A stretch of DNA of 64,000 nucleotides from Paenibacillus sp. E222 (GCF_013401555.1 NZ_CP058552.1:7440001-7504000), one strand, 5' to 3'. Numbered from the stretch's first letter, positions 27,445-37,678 are shown. Notes: a model not told the origin generated them from the letters alone. Numbers and translations: made by a program.

Positions 27445-28251
27445 CTATACCAGCTTCTTGCGAATATACCCCGAGATCAAATCGATAATCGTGATCATCA
27501 CGATAATACCCAACAGGATAATCCCTACTCGCGGCCAATTCCGCGTACTGAGGGCAAAGATCAGCGGGGTACCGATCCCCCCTGCCCCAATTACACCCAG
27601 TATGGTCGCAGAACGCACATTAATCTCGAACCGATACAACGTGTAGTTAAGGAATCCAGGCAAAACCTGTGGCAGTACAGCAAACCACAGCTGCTGCATG
27701 CGAGTTGCTCCGGAAGCTAGCAACGCTTCAGAAGGACCATAATCAATATTTTCCACTTCGTCAGCAAACAGTTTACCAAGCATCCCGATGGAATGCAGTC
27801 CAAGGGCGAGTACACCCGCGAAAGAACCCGGGCCCACCGCCTTGATGAACAGCAAAGCCATAATAATCTCAGGGAACGTACGGATAAAGCTGAGCACCAT
27901 TTTGCCCGTACTCGATACAGGACGGAAGCTGCTCATATTCCGGGCAGACCAGAATGCAAACGGGATACATAATACGGCGGATATGACGGTACCCAGTACG
28001 GAGATCGCCAGCGTATCCAACAATCCTCGCAGCAAATCTTCACCCTCAGGCAGATAAACAAAGTCCCAATCCGGGGAGAAAACCCCAGCGATAATTGCCT
28101 TCATGATCTGACCAGCGGTTTCCTTCAAACCGGTAAACGGCACACCGGCAAGTGCCCATGCGTACACAAGTATAAGCAAGATTACAATAACCCAGCGAAG
28201 CGGGTTCTTCCGTGGTTTGCGCCGGATTACGCTTGTTTCATTTTTCATCAT
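27445..28251 (-). CDS. phnE: Phosphonate-type ABC transporter permease
   Basis: 268 residues with about six transmembrane helices and the PhnE-type loop EALLASGATRMQQLWFAVLPQVLPGFLNYTLYRFE. It overlaps the previous permease gene by four bases (ATGA). It pairs with the second PhnE as the membrane channel of a phosphonate/phosphite-type importer. Last gene of the operon. Confidence 0.92.
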   Translation of the reverse strand: MMKNETSVIRRKPRKNPLRWVIVILLILVYAWALAGVPFTGLKETAGQIMKAIIAGVFSPDWDFVYLPEGEDLLRGLLDTLAISVLGTVISAVLCIPFAFWSARNMSSFRPVSSTGKMVLSFIRTFPEIIMALLFIKAVGPGSFAGVLALGLHSIGMLGKLFADEVENIDYGPSEALLASGATRMQQLWFAVLPQVLPGFLNYTLYRFEINVRSATILGVIGAGGIGTPLIFALSTRNWPRVGIILLGIIVMITIIDLISGYIRKKLV

Positions 28252-29111
28252 AACAATTTCTCCCGCAGCTTAGTACTTACATAATCAATGATCAGAACAA
28301 TGACAAGGGTAAACAGAATGATCACACTCGTTTTGTCATATTCCAGGAATCCAAGTGTTGCTTCATAATACAGTCCGATGCCCCCTGCACCAACCAATCC
28401 GAGTATGGCAGCGGCACGTACATTAATCTCAAAGGCATACAGTACATAGGAAGTAAACTGGGCGGCCAGTTGGGGCACCACGCCATAAACAATCAGTTGA
28501 ATCCGGTTCATGCCTACAGCCGTCATCGCTTCAAGCGGTCCCTGATCAATCGTTTCCAGCGTTTCGTAGGTCAGCTTGGCAATCAGTCCCACCGAGAAGA
28601 CGGCGAGTGCCAATATACCAGGAATCGGTCCCAGTCCAAACACTGCAACGAACAGCGCCGCCAGCAGCAGGTCAGGCACGGTACGAATCAGGTTCAGTAC
28701 GAAGCGAGCCGGATAGTAGATCCAACGGCTAGGCATTAAGTTGCCTGCACAGATGATCGAGACCGGAATTGCGATGATCGCACCGATCGTTGTACCGATC
28801 AGAGCCATACGGATCGTCTCCAGCATGCCCTGAACGATGTTGTCAAAGTAGCTCCACCGCGGCGGGAACATCTCACGCAGCAGATCCATCATGTTCGGCA
28901 AACCTTCAAACAGCTCACTGAAGCTGGCATCGGTCTGTCTTGCACTTGCCCACAAAAGCAGCAGAATGATGACTAGCGTGAGCAGATGCTTGGTACGCCC
29001 TGGTGGTTTGGGACGATGGACAGCCGAATTCGAGCCTGTGCCAGGACGCTTTCCCTTTCCTGATTCGTTCTGCAAGGATCCATCTATCGATACGTTTACG
29101 GGTTGCTTCAT
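28248..29111 (-). CDS. phnE: Phosphonate-type ABC transporter permease
   Basis: 287 residues. A polar N-terminal tail of about 40 residues precedes the helices. The PhnE signature segment is [41 protein letters not shown]. Its start overlaps phnC by four bases. Two different permease subunits are common in Gram-positive phosphonate/phosphite operons. Confidence 0.92.
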   Translation of the reverse strand: MKQPVNVSIDGSLQNESGKGKRPGTGSNSAVHRPKPPGRTKHLLTLVIILLLLWASARQTDASFSELFEGLPNMMDLLREMFPPRWSYFDNIVQGMLETIRMALIGTTIGAIIAIPVSIICAGNLMPSRWIYYPARFVLNLIRTVPDLLLAALFVAVFGLGPIPGILALAVFSVGLIAKLTYETLETIDQGPLEAMTAVGMNRIQLIVYGVVPQLAAQFTSYVLYAFEINVRAAAILGLVGAGGIGLYYEATLGFLEYDKTSVIILFTLVIVLIIDYVSTKLREKLL

Positions 29112-29908
29112 ACCAGAACTTCTCCCCGCTGTTCCTGTACAGCCTGTTTATCCAGCAGCTCGTCTGCCAGAATAGGTCTGCCATAAATTTCTGCAAAACG
29201 CTCATCCGTTGCTTCGGATACCGGACCATCAAACACGACTTCGCCGGCACGCAATCCAACAATACGGGTCGCATACTCTCTGGCTAGATCAATAAAGTGA
29301 AGGTTAACGATCGTTGTAATACCGAGATCCTGGTTAATGCGTTTCAGATCATCCATTACCTGTTTCGTTGTGAGTGGATCGAGTGAAGCGACAGGCTCGT
29401 CTGCCAGAATGATTTTAGCTTCCTGTGCAAGCACTCGGGCTATGGCCACCCGTTGCTGCTGCCCACCGGACAACTGATCTGCACGGGAATAGGCTTTTTC
29501 TTCGATATTTACCCGTTCCAGTGCTCCAAATGCGAGTTCTGTATCTTCTTTGGGAAAACGACCCAGAATGGTACGCATCGTGGAATGATATCCCACGCGT
29601 CCAGCAAGCACGTTACGAAGCACACTGGAACGTTTCACGAGATTGAAGCTCTGAAAGATCATGCCGATATCCCGGCGGATCATGCGCAGTGACTTGCCAT
29701 GAGCTTTGGTGATCGACTTGCCATTAATCAAAATCTCACCTTCACTGATATCATGAAGTCGGTTAATGGAACGCAGAAGCGTCGATTTTCCCGCACCAGA
29801 CAAACCAACGACGGCAATGAACTCTCCTTGTTTAAATTTCAGATTAATATTATTCAGGCCCTTGGTGCCGTTAGCGTATGTTTTCGTTACGTTGTGAAGC
29901 TCAATCAT
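29108..29908 (-). CDS. phnC: Phosphonate-type ABC transporter ATP-binding protein
   Basis: 266 residues. Walker [11 protein letters not shown]-loop [11 protein letters not shown], signature [15 protein letters not shown], Walker [14 protein letters not shown], all typical of PhnC. AAGGA precedes ATG. It follows phnD after 170 bases containing a stable hairpin, and overlaps the first permease gene. Confidence 0.93.
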   Translation of the reverse strand: MIELHNVTKTYANGTKGLNNINLKFKQGEFIAVVGLSGAGKSTLLRSINRLHDISEGEILINGKSITKAHGKSLRMIRRDIGMIFQSFNLVKRSSVLRNVLAGRVGYHSTMRTILGRFPKEDTELAFGALERVNIEEKAYSRADQLSGGQQQRVAIARVLAQEAKIILADEPVASLDPLTTKQVMDDLKRINQDLGITTIVNLHFIDLAREYATRIVGLRAGEVVFDGPVSEATDERFAEIYGRPILADELLDKQAVQEQRGEVLV

Positions 29909-29967
29909 GGCAGTAATCCTTCTTTCATTAATATGGTATTTCGCAAGGTCACGCTCTAATGGGACAA

Positions 29968-29998
29968 GCCAGCGCAGCGTATGTCACGCTGAACTGGC
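29968..29998 (-). other. Intercistronic hairpin between phnD and phnC
   Basis: GCCAG-CAGCGT pairs with ACGCTG-CTGGC around GACAT with no T run. It probably shields phnD mRNA and keeps binding protein in excess; the role is inferred. Confidence 0.55.
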
Positions 29999-30081
29999 CT
30001 GCCCGCTGTACCAATGAAGTTATCCAATGAAAACATAATCAATGCATTGCGATCATTAACGTTCTTTCTTTTGACAGAAAA

Positions 30082-31065
30082 CTACTCGGTTTTTACTTTC
30101 TCGCCGTACTCACGAACGATATCAAACTTGCTGTCATCCGACTCTACATAACCTTCATGTGTGTAGATTTCTTTGATAATTTCGTGACCTTGTGGATCTT
30201 TACCGATGTCGATGAATGCTTGTTTGATCTTCGCTGTCCAATCTGCATTCATGTCAGTACGTACTGCGATCGTATCGTTAGGAATAGGCTCAGTGAACGC
30301 CAGTACACGAGTATCTTCAAATACAGTCGGGTAATCTTTCGCTACCGTGTTACGAGCATCTTGGAAAATCGCTGCAGCATCAACGTCGCCGTTCAGTACT
30401 GCCAGTACGCCTTGGTCATGGCCTTTAACTGTGATTGGTTGTACATCTTTCAAAGGATCAATGCCTCTGTCGAGCAACAGGGCTGCCGGCCATACATAAC
30501 CTGCGGAAGAAGTTACGTTTTGGTAAGCGATTTTTTTGCCTTTCAGATCCTCAACGGATTGGATCGGCGAGTCTTTTTTCACAATAATCATGGATTTATA
30601 CGAATCTGCCAGTTGCTCGGTTGGAGCGCCAGTCTCATCATTTACACCAAAACGTTGTGCCTGAAGAATAACTTCAGCTGCGCCTTTTTCTTTGGCAAGT
30701 ACATAAGCCGTCGGAGGCAGGAAACCTACGTCCACTTTATTGGAAGCCATTGCTTCAATAATTGTGTTGTAGTCTGTGGATACGCTGACCTTCACCGGGA
30801 TACCCAATTTGTCACCCAGCAGCTTCTCGAGCGGTTTTGCTTTGGCTTCGAGTGTATCTGCATTTTGTGATGGAACGAATTGTACAGTCAGCTCAGTCGG
30901 CACGTAACCTTCAGCGGCTTTGTCTGTCTCTGCCGTGTCAGTACTGGATGAATTCGAGCTCGTATCAGCCCCGTTAGCCGAACCTGTTGTACTACTGTTA
31001 GACCCACAAGCACTTAGAAACAGAACCAAAATCAACAATGGTAAAAATAAAGCAGACTTCTTCAA
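30082..31065 (-). CDS. phnD: Phosphonate/phosphite-type substrate-binding lipoprotein
   Basis: 327 residues from a TTG eight bases after GGAGG; an ATG 33 bases earlier lacks a ribosome site. Lipobox LSAC (Cys20), then a low-complexity Ser/Thr linker. The PhnD fold is seen in QFVPSQNADTLEAKAKPLEKLL, DYNTIIEAMASNKVDVGFLPPTAYVLA and TSSAGYVWPAALLLDRGID. This family binds phosphonates, phosphite, hypophosphite or related anions. No C-P lyase genes lie nearby, so the ligand is open. First gene of the operon, with a Pho-box-like element upstream. Confidence 0.92.
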   Translation of the reverse strand: MKKSALFLPLLILVLFLSACGSNSSTTGSANGADTSSNSSSTDTAETDKAAEGYVPTELTVQFVPSQNADTLEAKAKPLEKLLGDKLGIPVKVSVSTDYNTIIEAMASNKVDVGFLPPTAYVLAKEKGAAEVILQAQRFGVNDETGAPTEQLADSYKSMIIVKKDSPIQSVEDLKGKKIAYQNVTSSAGYVWPAALLLDRGIDPLKDVQPITVKGHDQGVLAVLNGDVDAAAIFQDARNTVAKDYPTVFEDTRVLAFTEPIPNDTIAVRTDMNADWTAKIKQAFIDIGKDPQGHEIIKEIYTHEGYVESDDSKFDIVREYGEKVKTE

Positions 31066-31107
31066 GCGAACACCCTCCAAAGAGTTTCTATTTTTCATTA
31101 CTTGTCT

Positions 31108-31161
31108 ACTATAGTCGTCAATTATTTGCGCGATGTGAAACGAAATTTGGAGTTTTGTAAA
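31108..31161 (-). promoter_or_regulatory. Pho-box-like promoter of phnD
   Basis: Read on the minus strand, TTTACA (31156-31161) and TTCACA (31134-31139) are 22 bases apart, i.e. two 11-base PhoP steps with a degenerate middle copy (CCAAAT). TATAGT at 31108-31113 could be the -10 element. PhoP of Bacillus binds TT(A/C/T)ACA repeats with this 11-base period. Confidence 0.45.
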
Positions 31162-31317
31162 GTTTCCTGTCAGGCTGTCAGAGCGGCTTTGATCTGTTAG
31201 AATAGCCTCATTACGGTTGATAATACAAATAGAAATGGTGAATTCCCTTGTACTCTGCCGCTAGAATGACCTGTGATTAGATATGTTTAAACTTATATAT
31301 TTAGAGGAGATTGTAAA

Positions 31318-33057
31318 ATGACATCCATACCAACTACGGCAAACGTCGACATCATGGTAACCAGTGACCTTCATGGAGCCATTCGCCCCATACATTACAA
31401 CACCAATGCTTATCGCCCAGCCGGACTTGCTTTGCTCGCTTCGCTGATCCGACGTGAACGGGAGCGTTCACCCGAACTGCTGCTCGTGGATAACGGCGAT
31501 CTGCTGCAGGGCTCTCCCTTGGCCTCGTATGCTGCTTCCTTTGTTTCGAATCACGAAGTGCATCCCTTCATTAATGTTCTGAACGAACTGGGCTATGATG
31601 CAGCCGTGATGGGCAATCATGAATTCAACTACGGCCAGGACTTGCTGCGTAAAGCCGTTGAAGATTCCCATTTTCCTTGGCTATCCGCAAATATTGTTAT
31701 GAATCGTCACAAGGAAGACTACGAAAGTTTAATTGAACAACACAGCGCCGACGATCATCCGTCGTATAGAACTTATCAGGATGACACGGTCGTGATCCAT
31801 TCATATGAAGGGAATCCTGAAAAAGAAACACGGGTCATTGCACCTATTGGAGCAGGCATACCCGCCTTCGGTCCTCCCTATCTGATTAAAACCTTGTCTT
31901 CAGGCGTTAAAATTGCTTTGCTGGGTGCAACGACGCACTATATTCCGAACTGGGAGCATCCGAAAAATATAGAAGGTTTACAGTTCCTTGATGCTATGGA
32001 GACTATTCGTGCGTGGGTTGGTTATATTCGTGAACATGAACAGCCGGATGTGCTCGTGGTCAGTTATCATGGTGGTTTTGAGAGCGATCTGGAGACGGGC
32101 GAACCTGCCGAGCGGTTAACCGGAGAAAATCAGGCGTACGCCATCTGCCGTGACATTGAAGGGATTGATGTTCTGCTCACCGGGCATCAACATCGTCAGC
32201 TTACCGCTGACATTCATGGAGTGACCGTAATCCAGCCTGGATTTAGTGGGAATGGCGTGGGTCATGTATCCATTGAGTTGGACCGGTTATCGAATGGAAA
32301 GTGGCAGATTGCAGACAAACAGGCTCGCTTGTTGCTCTTGGATGAAAATAGTGATGTACAGCCCGATGCGGCTGTTATGAAACTGACGGACGAGTTGGAA
32401 GCAAAAGCACAGGCATGGTTGGACCAGCCGATTGGCGAGGTGGCCGGAGACTTGTCCATCACCGATCCTGCCGCATTGCGGCTCGCGGCGCATCCCTTCA
32501 TTGCTTTTGTGCATCAGGTGCAGATGGAAGCAACGGGAGCTCAAATCTCCAATACCGCATTACTCAGCGAAGAAGCGCGTGGGTTCGGTTCCCTCATTAC
32601 CGTTCGGGATGTGTTGTCCAACTTTATCTATCCCAATACACTGACAGTGCTGGAGCTTCGTGGTCAGGACATTCGGGATGCATTAGAGCAAACGGCGCGT
32701 TACTTTGAAGTGGAGGCTTCAGGCGAAGTAGTCGTTAATCCTGCTTACATGCAGCCGAAACCACAGCATTATAATTATGACATGTGGGCAGGCGTCGAAT
32801 ATGAGCTGGATATCTCCAAACCTGTGGGAAGTCGTGTGGTGAAGCTGGAGCGTGAGGGCATACCTGTTGCGATGGACGCGACGTATTCTGTAGTGATGAA
32901 CAGTTATCGCGCGGCAGGTGGCGGTGATTATGCGATGTATCCAGGCAAAAAGGTACTTCACGAAGGCGCCACGGATATGGCGGCACTGGTGGAGGATTAT
33001 ATTCGCAGACATCAACCACTAACAGTGGAGCATGCGAATAACTGGAAGGTAATTTAA
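31318..33057 (+). CDS. 5'-nucleotidase / 2',3'-cyclic phosphodiesterase family metallophosphatase
   Basis: 579 residues; AGAGGAG precedes ATG. The N-terminal metallophosphoesterase domain (about 8-265) shows SDLHG, DNGDLLQGSPL, MGNHEFNYG, SYHGGFE and TGHQHRQ. The C-terminal 5'-nucleotidase domain (about 325-545) carries substrate-binding segments such as SYRAAGGGDYAMYP. There is no signal peptide, so unlike most relatives it should act in the cytoplasm, as B. subtilis YunD is thought to. It is divergent from phnD, which fits a role in phosphate salvage. Confidence 0.92.
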   Translation: MTSIPTTANVDIMVTSDLHGAIRPIHYNTNAYRPAGLALLASLIRRERERSPELLLVDNGDLLQGSPLASYAASFVSNHEVHPFINVLNELGYDAAVMGNHEFNYGQDLLRKAVEDSHFPWLSANIVMNRHKEDYESLIEQHSADDHPSYRTYQDDTVVIHSYEGNPEKETRVIAPIGAGIPAFGPPYLIKTLSSGVKIALLGATTHYIPNWEHPKNIEGLQFLDAMETIRAWVGYIREHEQPDVLVVSYHGGFESDLETGEPAERLTGENQAYAICRDIEGIDVLLTGHQHRQLTADIHGVTVIQPGFSGNGVGHVSIELDRLSNGKWQIADKQARLLLLDENSDVQPDAAVMKLTDELEAKAQAWLDQPIGEVAGDLSITDPAALRLAAHPFIAFVHQVQMEATGAQISNTALLSEEARGFGSLITVRDVLSNFIYPNTLTVLELRGQDIRDALEQTARYFEVEASGEVVVNPAYMQPKPQHYNYDMWAGVEYELDISKPVGSRVVKLEREGIPVAMDATYSVVMNSYRAAGGGDYAMYPGKKVLHEGATDMAALVEDYIRRHQPLTVEHANNWKVI

Positions 33058-33150
33058 TTTTCAAAAATAAAAGTCAAGCCAGTATGTATTTTTAAAAAAG
33101 TACAATCACTAAATTCGATAGTGTGGGAAATCCATTAGCTAATGTTCTAG

Positions 33151-33182
33151 GGCGTGTCTTCAAACAGTTTGAAGACACGCCT
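33151..33182. terminator. Perfect hairpin between the nucleotidase and the RiPP island
   Basis: GGCGTGTCTTCAAA pairs perfectly with TTTGAAGACACGCC around CAG. T runs are weak on both sides, but its place between convergent genes suggests a shared terminator. It also marks the junction where base composition drops into the AT-rich island. Confidence 0.6.
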
Positions 33183-33276
33183 TAACTACAAGTAACGGTT
33201 TAGTATACTATTAATCATTTTAATTCACTCCAACTCTATTAACTTACGGATAGTTACTTTTATGAAACCATATCTT

Positions 33277-34407
33277 TTATTCATAGGTTTCATTAAGTCC
33301 CCGACGTTGAAGTGAATCGAAAAAGTGATGTTTGTTCTTACTAATCAAACTTTGGGTTATTTGTAGTCCAATCTGATGATCAGTTTCGGAAAGTTCAAGC
33401 ATATCCCGAATTATATTATATCCATAATTAAACTCATAAAACTTATTCGAATATGGTTCAATGTATAGCGTCTTCTCTTCTAACTTCAAAATATGCTCCA
33501 GTTGAGTACCTTTGGGAACATGATCTAATCGAGTAATTATAATTTGGGTAATATTAGGATTAATCTTATGTTCGTTCAACTCATCAAAAATATCAGAGAC
33601 TACCTGACCATATCTTGTTGCAATAGTATGAGGGATGCCTTTATACTGCACAACGATGTTATTCACTTGAACCTTTTGATAAGGTTGATTTGCTAAATGC
33701 CTTCCATTCCATATTTGTCCAAGGGGAACTGCGATGTATGTGGAAGCGATAATCATGAGAATGAAAAGCAATATTTTTTTTTGTCGGCGAGGCCAATCGA
33801 CCCCTCTCCAACAATAGATGGCCAGCATCAGTATACCAAGAAAAAATATCGACAGCATATTAATCATATCAGGGTAATCTGGATACATAAAATTCAGAGT
33901 TGGCGCAACGTACCGAACACTCTCCAGTTTATAACCATGCATTAAAGTGAGGAGCATGTACACAGATACACTGCATAGAATAGCCATTTTAAAAGGTAAT
34001 AAAGAAATTACAAACGCAAAGCTGATTGCGAAGTAAGATAATCCGAAAATAACAAACACAAGCAGATAAACTGGAGTGTCTTTAAAGATTTCATGAACCG
34101 TGAAAAATAAGAGGGTTGAAGCTGGAAGCGTACAAAAAAAACTAAATAACCATGACTGCAAAGTTCTCCGTATAGGGTTCCAGTTGGTAAGTCTTATCAT
34201 ATGAACCATATGGTAACGCTTAGGTGAATTCAATATAACAAGCGTCATGGTGGACATGAAAAGTCCATATAAAGGTATGGTAACAGGCAATTCATCTATG
34301 AAAAATACAAATTTGCTCAAATACAAAATGAACAGTCCCATGTAGAAAGCCCAGATATGTTCACTACGCCATAGGACCTTTAGTTTTAAAAACCATAACC
34401 GTATCAT
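33277..34407 (-). CDS. Membrane protein of the RiPP cluster (ABC-2-like with extra C-terminal domain)
   Basis: 376 residues from the ATG at 34405-34407, overlapping the preceding stop as ATGA. About eight hydrophobic segments lie in residues 15-235. Then comes a soluble domain of about 140 residues (KVQVNNIVVQYKGIPHTIATRYGQ ... LYIEPYSNKFYEFNYGYNIIRDMLE). No HExxH or other protease motif was found in that domain, although ABC-2 permeases fused to M1-like peptidase domains are known. Together with the two genes before it, it probably forms an ABC-2 transporter for immunity or export. AT-rich. Confidence 0.65.
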   Translation of the reverse strand: MIRLWFLKLKVLWRSEHIWAFYMGLFILYLSKFVFFIDELPVTIPLYGLFMSTMTLVILNSPKRYHMVHMIRLTNWNPIRRTLQSWLFSFFCTLPASTLLFFTVHEIFKDTPVYLLVFVIFGLSYFAISFAFVISLLPFKMAILCSVSVYMLLTLMHGYKLESVRYVAPTLNFMYPDYPDMINMLSIFFLGILMLAIYCWRGVDWPRRQKKILLFILMIIASTYIAVPLGQIWNGRHLANQPYQKVQVNNIVVQYKGIPHTIATRYGQVVSDIFDELNEHKINPNITQIIITRLDHVPKGTQLEHILKLEEKTLYIEPYSNKFYEFNYGYNIIRDMLELSETDHQIGLQITQSLISKNKHHFFDSLQRRGLNETYE

Positions 34408-35090
34408 GTGCGTACAACCTGCTTTCTGAACAACATTGAGCTGATCAAAAGCATGAGGGCTACCCACAAGACTAAGACATACCGTTGAAGCATAAAATTC
34501 GGCTGTAGTATCATTTCCGATACATAATCTGGATTAAACCAGATCGCAAACATTGGTTGTCGGACATATTGAATACTGATAATCAAGTAAATAAAAACTA
34601 AAATAGTACTGTATATCGTCCTCTTAAAAATAAGTGAGCATAGTCCAGTTAACGAGACAACAAAGGATACGGTTAAGATGATTTGCAAGAGTGTAATTAA
34701 CCATAAGAGATTAGGACCTTGGTTTGATAATGCAAACCAATAAATAGAATCGATCAGTATCAAACTCATGCTTATTCCGGCCCCAACCGCTACAAGCTTA
34801 GAGATTAAATAATTTGATGGGATAATTAGATAAAACATGATCGTTTTCAGTTCAAAGTCTCTTAGTTTTCCGCCCCAAACAGCATTTACGAGAACGGGGA
34901 CTAGAGGCGTCACAATAATCATTTGGAGCTGAAGCATAGAAAGCCAACGATTTTCAAAGTGGGTCTCTCCACTCATTTGTGCCAAAACAAGTGGGATTAT
35001 CGTTGTGAGAAAAAAAACAATGATAAGTAGCATGCGATGTTTTAGCAAAGATTTAAACGAAAAATGAAGTTGTACCATAAATTCATTCAA
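34404..35090 (-). CDS. ABC-2 type permease of the RiPP cluster
   Basis: 228 residues with six hydrophobic segments. The start is TTG at 35088-35090, eight bases after GAAGG; an ATG four codons later is the alternative. It sits three bases after the ATPase stop. Small ABC-2 permeases next to a CcmA-like ATPase in bacteriocin clusters usually give self-protection; that role is inferred here. Confidence 0.75.
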   Translation of the reverse strand: MNEFMVQLHFSFKSLLKHRMLLIIVFFLTTIIPLVLAQMSGETHFENRWLSMLQLQMIIVTPLVPVLVNAVWGGKLRDFELKTIMFYLIIPSNYLISKLVAVGAGISMSLILIDSIYWFALSNQGPNLLWLITLLQIILTVSFVVSLTGLCSLIFKRTIYSTILVFIYLIISIQYVRQPMFAIWFNPDYVSEMILQPNFMLQRYVLVLWVALMLLISSMLFRKQVVRT

Positions 35091-35093
35091 TGG

Positions 35094-35954
35094 TTATACC
35101 TTCTTTCTATTCGTATAAATATAGGCGTGCTCCAAAGTAGGCTCTAATAAAAGGCTGCCTTCCAACGGGGTATCCGATAGATAGCGAATATGTACACCAC
35201 TTGCAGTGACCTGTGTTGAGATGATTAGTGCACCTTGTTTTTGAAGCTTCTCTGTCACATTCTCTCCGCTGTAAAGCCACACCTTACCCTCGACCGATTT
35301 GATGAAAGCAGGGATATCTCCAAAGTAGTTAACATTCCCTTGGTGCAGTACAAGAACAAAATCTGTTGTAAGTGCAACATCTTCTACAATATGAGTGGAA
35401 ATAATAATAGACCGGTCTGTTGCAAGAGTTGTTAACAGTTGTCTAAACGATACACGCTCATGAGGATCAAGTCCAACAGTAGGTTCATCAATCAAAAGTA
35501 ACTTGGGGTTGCCGACAATAGCCTGGGCAATACCTAAGCGTTGCTTCATACCTCCAGACAAAGCATTGAATTTTTTGTTTCTTTGCTCCAGTAGTCCAAC
35601 CTGATTGAGTTTTTCTTCAATTTCTGTTATCCGCTGCCTCCCATGAATATTTTTCAAACGACATACATATTCAAGAATCTCCTGCACGGTCAAGTGGGGA
35701 AAAAAATCAAACTTCTGTGGCAAGTAGCCAATCTGTTTTCGAATCGTATGTAAATCCTGAACGACATCCATGCCTTCATAGTCTACTTGACCTGTATGGG
35801 GGGCAATGAGCGTGGAGATGATTTCGAGCAATGTCGTTTTTCCCGCTCCATTTTCGCCTAGCAAACCAAGTATTCCAGTATTCATTTCAAAAGATACATT
35901 CTGGAGAATAGGCTTATCGTAATGTTTCGAAAGATTTTGAACGCTCAATTTCAT
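35094..35954 (-). CDS. ABC-2 type transporter ATP-binding protein of the RiPP cluster
   Basis: 286 residues. Walker A GENGAGKTT (about 34-42), signature LSGGMKQRLGIAQAI, Walker B LLLIDEPTVGLDP, and H-loop IISTHIVED. After the ATPase core a C-terminal ~75-residue domain (KSVEGKVWLYSGENVTEK...) follows, as in BcrA/CcmA-like immunity ATPases. AGGTGAG precedes ATG. It drives the two membrane proteins encoded next. Confidence 0.88.
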   Translation of the reverse strand: MKLSVQNLSKHYDKPILQNVSFEMNTGILGLLGENGAGKTTLLEIISTLIAPHTGQVDYEGMDVVQDLHTIRKQIGYLPQKFDFFPHLTVQEILEYVCRLKNIHGRQRITEIEEKLNQVGLLEQRNKKFNALSGGMKQRLGIAQAIVGNPKLLLIDEPTVGLDPHERVSFRQLLTTLATDRSIIISTHIVEDVALTTDFVLVLHQGNVNYFGDIPAFIKSVEGKVWLYSGENVTEKLQKQGALIISTQVTASGVHIRYLSDTPLEGSLLLEPTLEHAYIYTNRKKV

Positions 35955-35998
35955 AAATACTCACCTGCTACCTTATTTTTATTTTGACATCTAAGTCC

Positions 35999-37645
35999 TT
36001 AGATACATAATTCAATTTTTTCATCAACCAAGCTAGGTGGAAGTGGATCATGAGAGATGATAATAATCGCCTTATTGTTCTCTTTCAAAGAGTGCATCAA
36101 TTCAAAAAAAGTTTGTTTATGCATCGCATCAAGCGCAGAAGTGACTTCGTCAAACAAGTATAATTCTGCATTTACTAGCAGTCCTCTAGCCATGGATAAC
36201 TTCTGTTTTTGACCAACAGATAGTTCAATTCCATTAATACCGATTAAAGTATTATAATGATGATCTAGTGAATCAATAAACGAAGCAATACCAACCATTT
36301 CACACACCTTGCGTAGTTCTCTCGAAGTTGCTTGAGCGTTCCCCAGTAAAAGATTCTCTCGAATTGAGCCAGAAATGACTTGAGGTTCTTGAGTAACGAA
36401 ACATACCTCATTACAATATACAGAACGAGGGATATCATTAATATCTGATCCCTTATAACGAATCTCACCTGTATAGTTCCGATACAAACCTGCTAGAATT
36501 TTTAACAAGGTTGATTTCCCGCTCCCGTTTGCCCCAGTAATTTGAAGAATTTTTGATCGAGAAACAGAAACGGTTAATTCATTAATACACCTAATACCGA
36601 CTTCAGCATAGCTATAGGAGAGATTTGATATTTCCATGACAGTTCCAGTAAAATCAGTCAAACTTTTCGGATGATATTTACCATTCTCATTGCTATTTTT
36701 TGATGCTGCAGCCGGAATATTATCCATTCGATTTATAGAGACCACGGTTTCCTGTACCAGGACGTTAAATTGAGAAAACCTTAACAGAGAGTAATTGAAA
36801 TTGCTGGAATACGTTGTGAATGCTACAAGTTCCCCCAGAGTAAGATTGTGGTTTCCAATATAATAAAGTCCACCCAAGAGAATTGCTATATATGAAATAA
36901 AGTTTAGGCCTTCTACTGTACCACTAGAAAGAATGGTTATCCTGTTCTTTTTTAATGATGACGATTGATAACTACTCAATTCCCCTTCAAACTTTCGAAA
37001 GATCAGACCTTCTGCATGAAAAACTCTAAATAGCGTGAATTTCTCCAAGGTCTCATTCAATAAATTAAGATAACTATCTAATTTCCGTTTAACTATCGTG
37101 TCCATAAATTTTATTTTTTTTCCAAATACCAAGAATGATATAAGTAATATTGGCCCAAGAAGAACTAAAATTAATGAAAGTTTCAGATTGATTTTAATGA
37201 GTATAATAATAATAAAGATGAAACTGATACTATCTACGAGAAACTTAGCTAAGTCCGTTACGGCAATTGAGAATGCTTTTGTATCATTTTCAACTTTGTT
37301 AATTAGCTCTCCCTTGGGGAGCGATTCGAAGATGTTCATAGGAAGAAAGAAGATACGTTTAATTAGATCCGTCTTTAAACTGAATTGAATTTTATAAGAG
37401 ATACTCGCTACTTTATATTTGCACACCAAGTTAAAAAGAAGATTCATCAAACAAACAATAAAAATCAAAAAAACGATAAAAAAAGCATCCTTAATCTGGT
37501 TAGAACTAATCAAATCAACGAACTTTCCAAAAAGGATAGGCTGCATTATTCCAAAACACAGAGGAAGCCCCATGAATAACAAAATTGTCACAATCTCACG
37601 ATTATAAGGGAGCAGTCTTTTATATATAAAAGCAAGACCTTTCAT
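35999..37645 (-). CDS. ABC peptide exporter (permease-ATPase fusion) of the RiPP cluster
   Basis: 548 residues: six-helix ABC exporter domain (about 15-290) then an ATPase domain with Walker A GANGSGKST, signature LSVGQKQKLSMARGL and Walker B LYLFDEVTSALD. There is no C39 peptidase domain at the N-terminus, so it would export the peptide but not cut the leader. AAGGAG precedes ATG. It lies 33 bases after the maturase gene, in the same operon, and is strongly AT-rich. Confidence 0.9.
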   Translation of the reverse strand: MKGLAFIYKRLLPYNREIVTILLFMGLPLCFGIMQPILFGKFVDLISSNQIKDAFFIVFLIFIVCLMNLLFNLVCKYKVASISYKIQFSLKTDLIKRIFFLPMNIFESLPKGELINKVENDTKAFSIAVTDLAKFLVDSISFIFIIIILIKINLKLSLILVLLGPILLISFLVFGKKIKFMDTIVKRKLDSYLNLLNETLEKFTLFRVFHAEGLIFRKFEGELSSYQSSSLKKNRITILSSGTVEGLNFISYIAILLGGLYYIGNHNLTLGELVAFTTYSSNFNYSLLRFSQFNVLVQETVVSINRMDNIPAAASKNSNENGKYHPKSLTDFTGTVMEISNLSYSYAEVGIRCINELTVSVSRSKILQITGANGSGKSTLLKILAGLYRNYTGEIRYKGSDINDIPRSVYCNEVCFVTQEPQVISGSIRENLLLGNAQATSRELRKVCEMVGIASFIDSLDHHYNTLIGINGIELSVGQKQKLSMARGLLVNAELYLFDEVTSALDAMHKQTFFELMHSLKENNKAIIIISHDPLPPSLVDEKIELCI

Positions 37646-37678
37646 AATTGAATCTCCTTAGAAATACCCTTTTAAAAG

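Noticed and set aside
33151..33182. Attachment site or transposon end
   Set aside because: A perfect inverted repeat between convergent genes is better explained as a terminator; no matching copy at the other island border.
33277..34407. M1-like or other metallopeptidase activity
   Set aside because: No HExxH or similar motif in the soluble tail; kept only as an open question.
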